Part shown: piece after piece, positions 49,711 through 59,869 of the stretch
How the letters are laid out: every line of letters starts with the position of its first letter
Position numbering within the stretch: position 1 is the first letter of the stretch
NCBI GenBank assembly: GCA_000383715.1
Contig: KB912001.1
Coordinates: 1-64,000, forward strand
Reading direction: 5' to 3'
DNA from: Verrucomicrobia bacterium SCGC AAA164-E04
Lineage (GTDB): Bacteria; Verrucomicrobiota; Verrucomicrobiia; Limisphaerales; AAA164-E04
DNA length: 64,000 nucleotides
Translations under genes and position numbers: made by a program
Notes under the pieces: model-generated
Seen by the model: the letters and a program-made list of their open reading frames with translations, nothing else
Databases searched by the model: none
Told to the model about the DNA's origin: nothing

Positions 49711-49882
49711 GCATGGATCGCGAAAATTTTATGGCTGCTATTGTTCCCTTCGGCCCCTTTATGATCGAACCCGATCTCCAACGAGAACAAAAGGTATCGA
49801 TCAAAGTGACCCATCTACAATTGATGATCCGGCGGGGAAAACCACACGTTGATTCTCTTAAAGTAAAAAGTTTTGTCCATTA
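49711..49882 (+). pseudogene. Relic of a DUF3817-family membrane protein C-terminus
   Basis: MDRENFMAAIVPFGPFMIEPDLQREQKVSIK resembles the intact paralogue's AKIFTAAIIPFGPFIVEPGLRREQEALARG (60666-60986). Confidence 0.55.
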
Positions 49883-51604
49883 AGCATTCCCTTTATTCGA
49901 GCGTTTGGCCCCCTGCTCTCTCGTAAGTATTCTTGAAATGATCCCTCTAATGACAGTCCCAAGGAGAACAAGAAATGCGGCGAAGGACAGGACAACTGTT
50001 CGCCCCTCCTCGCCAAGGATTCCCAACAAACCCATCCATGCTCCCATGGCAAACAAGCTCCACATGACCATCCGGGAAGGGAATGGGTCGAATCCATGGT
50101 TTTCGTGTCCCAGTTCCCGTGCGTGCTGCTCTTTGATCCACTGCTCGACATTGGCTGCGCCCGCATCGGTCCCTTGTTTGAATAATTCAAATCCAAATAA
50201 CATCAACAAGGGAAGGATCACACCGACGAGCACCTCGACATTCTTCGCGTTTTCCGAAAGAAATTGTGCAAAATTCCAAAAACGGTGTCCCTCGGAAATC
50301 AGCGGATTGACAGCGAAACCAAACCTGAGCATCAATCCGATCCCGAAACTAGTGAGAGCAACGATCACCATCTCGCGTATCCCAATCCGCTTGCTGAACA
50401 GTCCCCAGAGGGTGGGAGCAAAGAGCGGAACGACCAGCAAGGAATTAATGGATACGATCAGCTTCTCCGCCCCTCCCATTTTTGGTACGAGCAGAGCCAT
50501 AATGACTAAGAGTACACCCAGCAAGATTGTAAAGAAGCGGCCCACTATCACCAGACGTCGCTCAGAAGCCCATGGATTCAGAACAGCACGGTAGAAATCG
50601 TTGGTCAAAACCCCTGCAAACACATTCAATTGAGAACTCACCATACTGGCTGTCGCCGAAAACAAGGCAGCCACCATGAGTCCCATGATCCCGGGAGGGA
50701 GAACCGAATCGGCTGCCAGCATGTAGGCTTGCTCTTTGTTAGCGCCTTCAACTTGCGCGCGATAAAGCAGCGGAGGCAGTAGCCAGAATAAGGGAGTCAC
50801 GAGGTACATGACTCCAAACAAGTATGCCGATTTCTTCGCCGCTCCTGGATTCCTTACTGAGATGAACCGCTGAACGAAGGCCCACTCTGCCCCAATGATA
50901 AAAAAATGAATAATTGTCCAGCCGAGCAGGAAGAACCATCCGTACTTACCGGCGACCGGGCTCAGGAAGGTCTCGGGTACGACAGTGGAAAACGATTCCC
51001 ATCCGCCAAAACTTTGAAGCATCAGAACTGCCGTCAAAAACACGACGACGGTCAGCACGATAAACTGCAGGACGTCCGTCATCAGCACCGCCCATAAACC
51101 TCCCATCATGGTGTAAAACACCACGATCGCGCCGAAAATGATGATCGCTATGGTTAGATTGAAATCCATGATGGCTGTCAACAGGATGCCCAATGCATAA
51201 AGGCTCGCCCCCACACCAAGTATCCGCTTGAGAAGAATCGTCCAAGTAAAGAAATGTAATCCACCACGTCCGAAACGAAGGCGCACGAATTCAGCGGGCG
51301 TGGCCACGCCCAACTTGTTCCAATAACCCGCGACGAAATATCCCACAGCAAGTGCGGCAATGCCGTAACAGGTATTAATCAAAACCGCAACGATGCCCAA
51401 TTCGTAGGCGATACCGCCCCATACCACAAAGGTGTTGGCTGAAAACATCGTCATAAACCCACTCAACCCGGATGCCCACCAGGGAGAGCTGCGCCCCGCG
51501 GCAAACATCTCGGACTGACTTGTCGTCCGTCGTGTAGACACCACACTGATCATCGCAAGACCAGTGAGATATAAAAACAACGTGATGTAGTCAGGTGTGG
51601 TCAT
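49880..51604 (-). CDS. Sodium:solute symporter (SSS family)
   Basis: MTTPDYITLFLYLTGLAMISVVSTRRTTSQSEMFAAGRSSPWWASGLSGFMTMFSANTFVVWGGIAYELG; 13+ TM. Confidence 0.92.
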   Translation of the reverse strand: MTTPDYITLFLYLTGLAMISVVSTRRTTSQSEMFAAGRSSPWWASGLSGFMTMFSANTFVVWGGIAYELGIVAVLINTCYGIAALAVGYFVAGYWNKLGVATPAEFVRLRFGRGGLHFFTWTILLKRILGVGASLYALGILLTAIMDFNLTIAIIIFGAIVVFYTMMGGLWAVLMTDVLQFIVLTVVVFLTAVLMLQSFGGWESFSTVVPETFLSPVAGKYGWFFLLGWTIIHFFIIGAEWAFVQRFISVRNPGAAKKSAYLFGVMYLVTPLFWLLPPLLYRAQVEGANKEQAYMLAADSVLPPGIMGLMVAALFSATASMVSSQLNVFAGVLTNDFYRAVLNPWASERRLVIVGRFFTILLGVLLVIMALLVPKMGGAEKLIVSINSLLVVPLFAPTLWGLFSKRIGIREMVIVALTSFGIGLMLRFGFAVNPLISEGHRFWNFAQFLSENAKNVEVLVGVILPLLMLFGFELFKQGTDAGAANVEQWIKEQHARELGHENHGFDPFPSRMVMWSLFAMGAWMGLLGILGEEGRTVVLSFAAFLVLLGTVIRGIISRILTREQGAKRSNKGNA

Positions 51605-52791
51605 GCCGGAATCAGAGTTATTGCCTTTTTCATCGCTTCGGACGGCTCCACTCCAAGCCCCGGAGCATCGAGCACTGTAAACGCGCCTTCCTCGCATCTG
51701 AGACGATCGCCTGTGAAGTGGCGGAATGGGCCAAAGATGGAATGTTGGTACTCGTGATCCGTTGCGCAGTCCAGCGAGGCGGCTGCCTGCAAGCTCGCAG
51801 CGAGAAAAATCCCGCTGCCGATCGTAGCATGCGGAATCACCGTCAGCCCATATTTCTCCGCGTGCCGACCGATGCGTAAAAACTCAGTGATCCCCGTGTG
51901 TCCCATCTCCGGCTGTACGATATGACAAGCCTCCCGGTCGATGCGCATACGGGCTTCATGCAGCGTTCGCCACTCTTCCCCTGCGGCAATCTTTTGTTCG
52001 CACTGCTTTGCCACCTTGCGCAGTGCTTCGATGCATTCGGGGGCAACTGGAGCTTCGAGAAACCAGGGATTAAATGATGACAACTCCCGCGCCAAATCGA
52101 TGGATTCCTCCGCAGTCAATGACCAGTGCAAGTCAGCTGCAATACGCGCGTTTCCACCAAGTGCCTCGCGCAAGCTCTTCAGTTCTTCCACGGCCCCCTC
52201 GTCTGCAATCGGGAGGGCGAATTTGAACGAATCGAAACCCTGTGCTTGCCATTTCTGGGCCAGTTCACAGCGTTCCGCAAGCGTATCCTCGGGCAAGCCA
52301 GACACGTAAGCTGGGATCCTCTCTACTCGACGACCACCTGCTAGCTCCGAAACCGAAACACCCTTAATCTTCCCTACGATGTCCCACAGCGCAATGTCTA
52401 TGGCGGCGATGGCGTCGTGATAAAATCCGCCTGTATACCCACGCACGCGCATCAGGTCATAAAGATCGTCATGCACGCGTTCGACATCAAAAGGATCCCG
52501 ACCAATCACGAACCCAACTAGCAGGTCATGGATAATCTCGGCTGTAGCTCGCGGTGCAACAAGTCCGTATGTTTCTCCCCAACCGACCACACCATCCCTA
52601 GTCTCAACTCGGACTACCAGTGATCGGTTCTTCACAGGATAAACAGTCCGGTTGCCTTTGCGCACCAAATACCCGGCTTCATTCACCTTCTCCCCTTCAC
52701 GCAAGCTGCCCAGGTAAGGCTTTTCCTGACTCAGATCGACGATGAAAACCTCGATACCTTTAACTTGATCCAGTGAGTTTCCACCTATCAT
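51601..52791 (-). CDS. Mandelate racemase/muconate lactonizing enzyme family (enolase superfamily)
   Basis: GWGETYGLVAPRATAEIIHDLL...IAAIDIALWDIVGKIKGVSVSELAGG...IAADLHWSLTAEESIDLAREL...PWFLEAPVAPE; start overlaps the SSS gene. Confidence 0.92.
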   Translation of the reverse strand: MIGGNSLDQVKGIEVFIVDLSQEKPYLGSLREGEKVNEAGYLVRKGNRTVYPVKNRSLVVRVETRDGVVGWGETYGLVAPRATAEIIHDLLVGFVIGRDPFDVERVHDDLYDLMRVRGYTGGFYHDAIAAIDIALWDIVGKIKGVSVSELAGGRRVERIPAYVSGLPEDTLAERCELAQKWQAQGFDSFKFALPIADEGAVEELKSLREALGGNARIAADLHWSLTAEESIDLARELSSFNPWFLEAPVAPECIEALRKVAKQCEQKIAAGEEWRTLHEARMRIDREACHIVQPEMGHTGITEFLRIGRHAEKYGLTVIPHATIGSGIFLAASLQAAASLDCATDHEYQHSIFGPFRHFTGDRLRCEEGAFTVLDAPGLGVEPSEAMKKAITLIPA

Positions 52792-52792
52792 A

Positions 52793-53704
52793 TCATAAAA
52801 TTACAGCCTTGAGATCGGAGAGCATTTGATCAACATCTTGACGGGTGAATTCATCAAGTTCCGGTAGTGGAGCCCTCACATGCAGTGCAGGAGTGATACC
52901 CCGTTTGCTCAGGACGTACTTCGTCAGTCGCATCCGATAAACAGACTGCGAAACCAGAAGGGGCAAGCTGTCTCGGTAAAGCTGACGAGCACGTTCCGCC
53001 TCGGCGCTTGAAAAAGCGTTATACAGCGCAACATGTAAGTCGGCTAACTCGATCGCAGGCATCGCCCCGTGTGCACCACGGCTTAGTTCATCGATAATAT
53101 AGCGTGCACCACCTCCACCAAATACCCCCTTCAAGTGAGGAATCCCAGCATGACGAAGTCCCGATATAGAGGGTCCGGAAGGCAGCGTCTCTTCCTTCAC
53201 GTAAGAGATATTCGTGTTACTGGCGACGAGTTCGAGAATCTTCTCTGCCGCAAGACCTGCCCCGATAGGCGCCGGCGCATTTTGCAACATGATTTCTGCG
53301 TCCGGGAGGCCTTCGCCGATCTCTGTGAAGAATCGCCGGTGAACATCCAAATCTTTCCCAAGACCATTTGGAGCCATCACCATGAGAATTCGAATCCCGT
53401 TTTCTTCAGCCTGCCGACCTGCAGCAATTACCTCCTTTGCACTGGGAGCGCTGGCTCCACCAACGATGGGGATTCGGCCATCGATCTCCTCCGCAACCAG
53501 CGCCATCAATCGCCCCCGTTCATTAGACGTCAGGAAGTTGTATTCACTGGCAACGCCCGGGAACACAACCCCATGAGATCCTGCATTTAACGCGAACTGA
53601 ACGACCTTGCGTTGCGACTCCAGATCGAGCGTATTATCGTCGTGAAAAAGGCTTGGAATGACCGGGAAGATTCCTCTGAGTTTATTGATTTTACCAATAT
53701 TCAT
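52793..53704 (-). CDS. Dihydrodipicolinate synthase/N-acetylneuraminate lyase family aldolase
   Basis: GIFPVIPSLFHDDNTLDLESQRKVVQFALNAGSHGVVFPGVASEYNFLTSNERGRLM; YVKEETLPSG (Schiff-base Lys). Confidence 0.92.
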   Translation of the reverse strand: MNIGKINKLRGIFPVIPSLFHDDNTLDLESQRKVVQFALNAGSHGVVFPGVASEYNFLTSNERGRLMALVAEEIDGRIPIVGGASAPSAKEVIAAGRQAEENGIRILMVMAPNGLGKDLDVHRRFFTEIGEGLPDAEIMLQNAPAPIGAGLAAEKILELVASNTNISYVKEETLPSGPSISGLRHAGIPHLKGVFGGGGARYIIDELSRGAHGAMPAIELADLHVALYNAFSSAEAERARQLYRDSLPLLVSQSVYRMRLTKYVLSKRGITPALHVRAPLPELDEFTRQDVDQMLSDLKAVIL

Positions 53705-53705
53705 G

Positions 53706-56300
53706 TTATTGCGTTCCGAACGTTTCACTGCCGATTAAGGCGAGGAGTAAATCCTGAAAACCTTCACTCTCACTCAGGTTGTCCAGGACGATCTGCTCAA
53801 TCTCTTTACGTTCTCTATAATTAGGGACACGGCCAGTGGCGTAGGTCATTAACTTTTCAGAAAGACACTGCGCAAATAATTCGACATGCTCAGTGAGCCA
53901 GTGTTTGAAGTCGACTACGTGCTTAATCTCGGTGCCATCGGGCAGTGTCCCAGAGGGATCAATCTTTCCGCCATTCGGCCAGGAATCGCGCCACTTCCCC
54001 ACTGGATCGAAGTTCTCCAAGACGAATCCGACCGGGTCGATCCGCTTATGGCATCCCGCGCAGGATGCCTCCTTGGTATGTGCAGCCAACATTTCCCGCG
54101 GCGTGGTAGCGCCGCGCACATCCGGAGTTAAAGCTGGCACGTCATCCGGCGGCTGGGGAGGAGGCATACCGATGATGTTCTCCAAAACCCAGACGCCTCG
54201 CAAAACCGGTTGAGTGTCGACGCCGTTCGCCGTCGTCAGCATGATCGCCGAGTTTCCTAACAGTCCGCCGATGCGTCCCCCTCGAGGAATCGTGTGGCGT
54301 ACTATTTTTCTAGCGTCACCTTTGAATTCGAGACCATAGACCTTCTTCCCAAAGGCGGGTGAGGTATAAATAAAATCTGGATCGATGAAGTCAGTCATTG
54401 GGAGGTTCTCGCGAAGCATCGCTGCAAAGAACTGCTCGACTTCCACGCGCGCTATTCCCAATTCGTTCTCACCAAACTTGAATTTAGGATCAGGCATAAT
54501 TTGCGGCAGACGATTGGTATCCAGCCATTGACCGGTGAAATCCTTCACCATGGCATCCTGGTGCCCCCCGGGCATCAGACGCTGCGCCTCAAATTTTAGA
54601 ATTGCCGGTTCAGAGAGCCGGCCGTTGTCCGCAAGCTTCAATAGATTGCTATCCGGTGGTGCCTTCCTCAGAAAATAGGAAAGCCGAGCAGCAAGCTGAT
54701 GTTGCTGTGTCTCCTTCGTCCCGATAGAACGGAACAGAAAACGGGGAGAAAGCAACACCTTCCGTAGCACGAGATGCATGCCCTCATCAAATGAATGTCC
54801 GGCCTGCCAGTGATGCATACCGATGCGAACAAAGTGACCCACAGTCTCGGCACTGACAGGGCCACGAAATGCCTTTGGAAGGAAACGAGTCAGTGCAACT
54901 CTCAAGTAAGTCTCTGTAGATTCCTCCGGGTCCTTGCCAAACAAACTTTTTCGTCGGGCGTATCTCTGCTTGTCTTTGGGTGAATCCACGAGACGCAACG
55001 GTCCTTCCACGGTAACCTTATGAAGTTGCAGTGATGGACCGTTATCGTGGTAGTAATGACAGAGCGCGTCTGCGAACGTGTAGCGCCCGCCGCTAATCGT
55101 ACCAAGGAACTTCAGTAACTCTCTAGTCAACGGCGATTCCATCGTGGCATGCCTCATGTCCAGATCCGGATTAACAAAGTGCCCCGTGATGATTTTCCAA
55201 CCATTCATTCCCCGCAGGTGGGCATGGCCCTTCATCGACTTCAGGGTCATCTCCGGATAAAGTGTTTTCTGCCATGCAGCCAGCATCCGGGAATCACGCT
55301 CGAACCAGGCCTTCATATGAGCTGCAAACTCTTTGGGCTCATGCGACATTTCGGCGTTCAACCAACGAAAAAGCAGGGTCTGCCCTTCATAAAGATCGGC
55401 CTCAAAGGTCACGCTCTCCGGTGACTCCTTCGTGATAGGAAATGTGGTCAGGAGACGAAACTCAGGGACGTGGGTTCTGTCAGACGCCGCCACTTCACGC
55501 GCCCTTACCTCAAGGATCATTGGCGCTTCACTCTTCGGGCGAAACTGGGATGCACTGACCCTCATCCGGTAAGTACCCGAGCGGGTGATTTCGATGCGAC
55601 TCGGCCACGTGCAACTACGCATCACTGAGTCATTTCCACGGGAAGCCAAACGTAGAGAGTCTCCAAACACCGCCGCGGCGGAAAAGCTAAGGACCAGGTC
55701 TTCGGGTCCAGCCGTCAGGACCCTTGGTTCTGGCTTCGGTCTGGCGGGGGGATACAGACTGTCCGCGAGCTGCGATGCCACTTCCTGATAGGCATTCATC
55801 AGAGTTGGCGATAGTGTCAAACCCTGCGCGAGATTGTTGAAACCGTGCACCGTTGGATCCGGGGGGAAACCCAATGGGAGTGCAAACTCGCGCATGTCAA
55901 ACAACACCCGAACAGTTGCTTCAAATTCGGCGTTGTTCAATCGGCGCGGTTGCGTTCCCCCAAAGGCAACGTGCTCCGTTAAGGATGAGTCCAGCCAGGT
56001 AACGAGTTTTGAACGCTCTGCAGGGGAAGGTTGTTTCTTCTTCGCGGGCGGCATCTCACCCGCATCAACAACTTCGAGAACACGCTCCCAAAAGTGCTGA
56101 TTCTGCTCAGCAGTCCAGTCGACCGTAAGTGTCTCCAGGTTGACGTCGCCTTTCTCAGTATCAGAATCGTGGCAGTCCAGACAGTATTGGTCGATAACTG
56201 CCGCAGGACCTGCAGGAATTGATAAAGCACCAGAGGCCGACTGAACTTGAATCGCCCCTGCAAAAGCAATGGCAAGCGAGGTGTTGAGCACCAATCTCAC
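53706..56300 (-). CDS. DUF1587/DUF1592/DUF1588/DUF1585 protein (PVC cytochrome-like)
   Basis: YCLDCHDSDTEKGDVNLETL; RRLNNAEFEATVRVLFDM; FTGQWLDTNRLPQIMPD; CAGCHKRIDPVGFVLENFDPVGKWRD; LTYATGRVPNYRERKEIEQIV-type end. Confidence 0.93.
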   Translation of the reverse strand: MRLVLNTSLAIAFAGAIQVQSASGALSIPAGPAAVIDQYCLDCHDSDTEKGDVNLETLTVDWTAEQNQHFWERVLEVVDAGEMPPAKKKQPSPAERSKLVTWLDSSLTEHVAFGGTQPRRLNNAEFEATVRVLFDMREFALPLGFPPDPTVHGFNNLAQGLTLSPTLMNAYQEVASQLADSLYPPARPKPEPRVLTAGPEDLVLSFSAAAVFGDSLRLASRGNDSVMRSCTWPSRIEITRSGTYRMRVSASQFRPKSEAPMILEVRAREVAASDRTHVPEFRLLTTFPITKESPESVTFEADLYEGQTLLFRWLNAEMSHEPKEFAAHMKAWFERDSRMLAAWQKTLYPEMTLKSMKGHAHLRGMNGWKIITGHFVNPDLDMRHATMESPLTRELLKFLGTISGGRYTFADALCHYYHDNGPSLQLHKVTVEGPLRLVDSPKDKQRYARRKSLFGKDPEESTETYLRVALTRFLPKAFRGPVSAETVGHFVRIGMHHWQAGHSFDEGMHLVLRKVLLSPRFLFRSIGTKETQQHQLAARLSYFLRKAPPDSNLLKLADNGRLSEPAILKFEAQRLMPGGHQDAMVKDFTGQWLDTNRLPQIMPDPKFKFGENELGIARVEVEQFFAAMLRENLPMTDFIDPDFIYTSPAFGKKVYGLEFKGDARKIVRHTIPRGGRIGGLLGNSAIMLTTANGVDTQPVLRGVWVLENIIGMPPPQPPDDVPALTPDVRGATTPREMLAAHTKEASCAGCHKRIDPVGFVLENFDPVGKWRDSWPNGGKIDPSGTLPDGTEIKHVVDFKHWLTEHVELFAQCLSEKLMTYATGRVPNYRERKEIEQIVLDNLSESEGFQDLLLALIGSETFGTQ

Positions 56301-57538
56301 GAAAATTTTCCATTTAGATTTCGATGGGCGTTTGAAAACGCATCGACCTCCATGCCGAGCTTCTGCATGATCGTCAGGTATAGATCTCCTAGAAGTGGAG
56401 TCGAAGCATCCTTCGGATCAAAGGCAAGATGCCCCTGGTGATTGAATCCCCCTCCCATGACAAGTGTCGGTAAATCTCGGTTGCTGTGGCGACTGGCATC
56501 ACCCATCCCCGTTCCAACCAGGACGACCGTATCGCTTAGCAACGACTTGCCGTTCGCTGTTCGTTTTTCCTGTAATTGCTTGATGAAGCCTGCCAGGCAA
56601 TGCACGTGTGCTGTTTCGATGGCAATTAGATCTTGAATCATTCCGGGATCATTGCCGTGATGCGAAAGTCCGTGATAGCCCGCGCCAAGAGCTCGTCCAT
56701 CGATTGAAAAAACCTGCCCTAGCCCATCCAAAAACATGGATAACACTCTGGAAGATTCGGTCTCGATGGCCAAAGCCATGAGATCATAAAAAATGTTCTC
56801 TGCCTCCATCTGCAGATTCGGCGTGATGGGATCATAGTCCGGCAGTTGATAATCCGGTCGTGGAATGGGTTCGTTGATGATTTCCAACTGCTGTCCCATC
56901 CGTTTTTCGACAGCGCGCAATGAAGTGAAATATTGATCCAGTCTATCCGCATCGCTGCCGGGCAGCGATCTCTGGAGTTGACGGGCGTCGACGGTGACTT
57001 CGTCGAGCGCGCTGCGACCACTGCGCAAGAGGTATTCGGTTCTTGCACGGTCTGATTTGGAAGGAAAAAGTCGCTTGTAAAGCACACTCGGACGTTGAAT
57101 CAATGGTAAGCCGATCCCCTGCTTGGTGAAGCTCATCGCTTTCGCGCCTTCACCCGCACCCGCCGTCAGCTGGATTGAAGGCATCCGTGATTTGCCTCCG
57201 ATCTCGTCTGCGATCATCTGGTCCACTGAATATTGCTTGGGTGTATGGCCACTCAGGAAATTCGCCCAGTTGTTATGGCCATTAGGTGCACGGTGATCCA
57301 GTCCTGAGAAAATCGTGAAATGGTCACGGAACGCGGCGAGAGGCATTAAAGTCTCAGGCATCGTGTAAGCCGTACCTGTCTCTTTAGGGTAGAAGGCATT
57401 CTGATGCCATCCAAGGTAGGTTCCGATAGCTACAAAATTGCGTGGACCTGTCGATGCACTGACAGGTACCGCAAGCGATTCTAGGTATGGCAGAGCGATA
57501 CATACCCCCGCAGCACGTAGGAATTTTCGTCTCTTCAT
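56297..57538 (-). CDS. DUF1552 domain-containing protein, Tat-type leader
   Basis: MKRRKFLRAAGVCIALPYLESLAVPV; FSGLDHRAPNGHNNWANFLSGHTPKQYSVDQMIADEIG; GYHGLSHHGNDPGMIQDLIAIE. Confidence 0.93.
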   Translation of the reverse strand: MKRRKFLRAAGVCIALPYLESLAVPVSASTGPRNFVAIGTYLGWHQNAFYPKETGTAYTMPETLMPLAAFRDHFTIFSGLDHRAPNGHNNWANFLSGHTPKQYSVDQMIADEIGGKSRMPSIQLTAGAGEGAKAMSFTKQGIGLPLIQRPSVLYKRLFPSKSDRARTEYLLRSGRSALDEVTVDARQLQRSLPGSDADRLDQYFTSLRAVEKRMGQQLEIINEPIPRPDYQLPDYDPITPNLQMEAENIFYDLMALAIETESSRVLSMFLDGLGQVFSIDGRALGAGYHGLSHHGNDPGMIQDLIAIETAHVHCLAGFIKQLQEKRTANGKSLLSDTVVLVGTGMGDASRHSNRDLPTLVMGGGFNHQGHLAFDPKDASTPLLGDLYLTIMQKLGMEVDAFSNAHRNLNGKFS

Positions 57539-58069
57539 GTTCGGTTCTTGTGCTTGTTGGAGGATTGTCTTGTTTTGAGAGAGGGATGCAACGTTTTTAT
57601 TGAGACTAAAATACAAAATCATAACCGCCCTTCTCCAATTCTATTTGGATAAGGGTGCCGAATCAGTCACCAGTATATGCATCTAATCGAAGAAGGAGGA
57701 GAGATTAAGAATTGAGCTTTACTGAACTGTTCGTGGTCGACTCGGACTCCCATTTGTAAATAAACGCCATGAAGCGTTCGGAGTTGTCAAGCCATGTAGG
57801 TGAGTAAAATGAATACGCAAATAAGTATCTTTCTTGGAAATTCTCTTGCGCTACCTGGACTCGAGGAGATGGTGATACTAATAAAGTCCGACTCGATTCC
57901 CAAGGAATCGAATCCATTCTTGAACTCATTGGTCAACAGGACCGAAGCGCGTTGGACGCGGTGTGCAAGGAAGCGCCTTCCGTGAATAGCATTCAAGAAA
58001 ACGATGGGAATCTTCTTGAATCAGTGGGGTTGCTTTCGCTGGAAGGCGCTCCGTGTTTAGCCCTGGAGA

Positions 58070-59869
58070 CTATTTTGATTCTCGGGAATGACGCACTCGG
58101 TAATATTGGTGGCCATTTTTTGTATTCGGCTTGAATTGCAAAACACCACCGGTGGATATTTTCATCTTATCGATCTCTTTCCATGTCTTGAAGTCCCTAG
58201 AACCTTGAAGTTCATAGGTATTCCCACCGGAACCGTACCATTTAAAATTCGGTCCTCTCTTCCCTGGAGATATTTTCAAGGTACTAGGTAATTGCCCTAA
58301 ATCAGGAATTTGGAATATTGCCCCCAGGTTGATATTACCGTGAATGGCGGGATCCTGCAGACTTCCTTCATCACTACCTGGATTAAGATTTGATGCCGTG
58401 TCGTCAGGCGGAAACAGAATAAGCGTTTGTAAGAACTCAATGACCTTACGTTGCTCGTCGTCTGAAAGAGCGGCAAATGCGTCGGCCTGTTCCTGGGCCT
58501 CACCCCCATGCCGCAAGATCACTTCTGTAAGGTTGATGCTTCGCCCGTCGTGCCCATAAGGTGCCGTTGAACCCACGCCCCATAAAGGCTCGGTGATCAT
58601 TTGTGTTGCCACAGCCCCATCAAAGTGACGTTCATGAAAGGCATCTCCTAGATCATGTCGTTTGAAATCGGTGAAAATATTCTCTACTTCGAATGATTTT
58701 CCCTGCGGCAAAGTCAAAGGATATTCTTCACCGTCCTCAACCATCATCCATCGTGTGGTTGCCGTCGCGTAGAGTCGATTTAATTTACCGTTAACTGGAT
58801 CAAAAACAGTTTCGACATCGGCTAACCTTCGATCGAAATCAACGGTGAAGTTTTGGACATGACAACTTGTGCAACCGATTTGATTCATTTTCACAAGTCC
58901 CTCTTCGGTTCGTGCAGTCTGCTTTCCGATTCCCGGTTTGAAGTAGTTCAGTAAATAGAATTCCATGAAATCCACCAAAGCGGGATCAACCTCATCGACC
59001 ACACCATCGGCATCTTGATCATGCGATGGCCCCAGCGCGGCAGGAGCAGCAAAAGAGTCTACCTGCCCATCAAGTATCATCCCCGATGGAGTCGTCACAA
59101 TGCCTCCAGCCGCCGCAGTTGCCAAATCGGGATCATACGCCTGCAAGCCCATTTCGTCCTTGAAGGCCCCAACAATGAAATCCCTCATGGAAAATGAACT
59201 CCCTTGAGCGAAAAACGGTTTTACTCGTAGATCAGCATCCAGACCTTCCAACTGAGAAGTATCTAAATTACCATTCGAATCCACCGAGAGAGTTCCAAAG
59301 TGAACTCCTTTCGCAGTGAGAACCGCACTGACCGAAGTTCCCGTTTGTGAGGCTTGTTCCACGAGCTTTGCTTGCTGACTGCGAAGGGACCAAGTCATCT
59401 CATCCGCAATCATCTCTTGCAGCCCCAATCCAAACAGATGCGGTGCGTCTCGGCTGTCCGGCCGCGTTGTCACCACTCCCCCAAAACCAGCCGCTCCTTT
59501 GGGACGGCCATGGCACCCCGCACAACTATCCGAAATACCTGCACCCAAAGCAGGGTTCGCAGTGATGTCACCAACCGAATCAGCCGTTACCCGAGGTCCT
59601 AGTCCCTGTGTGGCGGTGAATTTCCGCTGGAACAATTGACGCCCCCGCCGCACCGCTCTGGCAGGGTCCCGCTTGATCAGATACTTTGATGAGAGAGGCA
59701 TTTTCACATGCCCTCTCCCAGCGCCAACCTGTTCTGCAAGAGATTCGGTAATGGCGCCTGATAAAACCGTTGAGCCGACCTGACTCTCGTCGACCAGCTG
59801 GGCTTTGGCCCCGACAAACGAACCTGCCAGAGCACTGCAAAGAATTATTTTCGCTTTAAGTGTCATCAT
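58070..59869 (-). CDS. Di-haem oxidoreductase-like secreted protein
   Basis: DSCAGCHGRPKGAAGFGG and NQIGCTSCHVQNFTVD haem motifs; LTEVILRHGGEAQEQADAFAALSDDEQRKVIEFLQTL. Confidence 0.9.
   Translation of the reverse strand: MMTLKAKIILCSALAGSFVGAKAQLVDESQVGSTVLSGAITESLAEQVGAGRGHVKMPLSSKYLIKRDPARAVRRGRQLFQRKFTATQGLGPRVTADSVGDITANPALGAGISDSCAGCHGRPKGAAGFGGVVTTRPDSRDAPHLFGLGLQEMIADEMTWSLRSQQAKLVEQASQTGTSVSAVLTAKGVHFGTLSVDSNGNLDTSQLEGLDADLRVKPFFAQGSSFSMRDFIVGAFKDEMGLQAYDPDLATAAAGGIVTTPSGMILDGQVDSFAAPAALGPSHDQDADGVVDEVDPALVDFMEFYLLNYFKPGIGKQTARTEEGLVKMNQIGCTSCHVQNFTVDFDRRLADVETVFDPVNGKLNRLYATATTRWMMVEDGEEYPLTLPQGKSFEVENIFTDFKRHDLGDAFHERHFDGAVATQMITEPLWGVGSTAPYGHDGRSINLTEVILRHGGEAQEQADAFAALSDDEQRKVIEFLQTLILFPPDDTASNLNPGSDEGSLQDPAIHGNINLGAIFQIPDLGQLPSTLKISPGKRGPNFKWYGSGGNTYELQGSRDFKTWKEIDKMKISTGGVLQFKPNTKNGHQYYRVRHSRESK

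Noticed and set aside
49905-50594. 229-aa plus-strand ORF opposite the SSS symporter
   Set aside because: Antisense shadow of a clear transporter; low-complexity Ser/Thr/Pro/Arg-rich composition typical of shadow frames.
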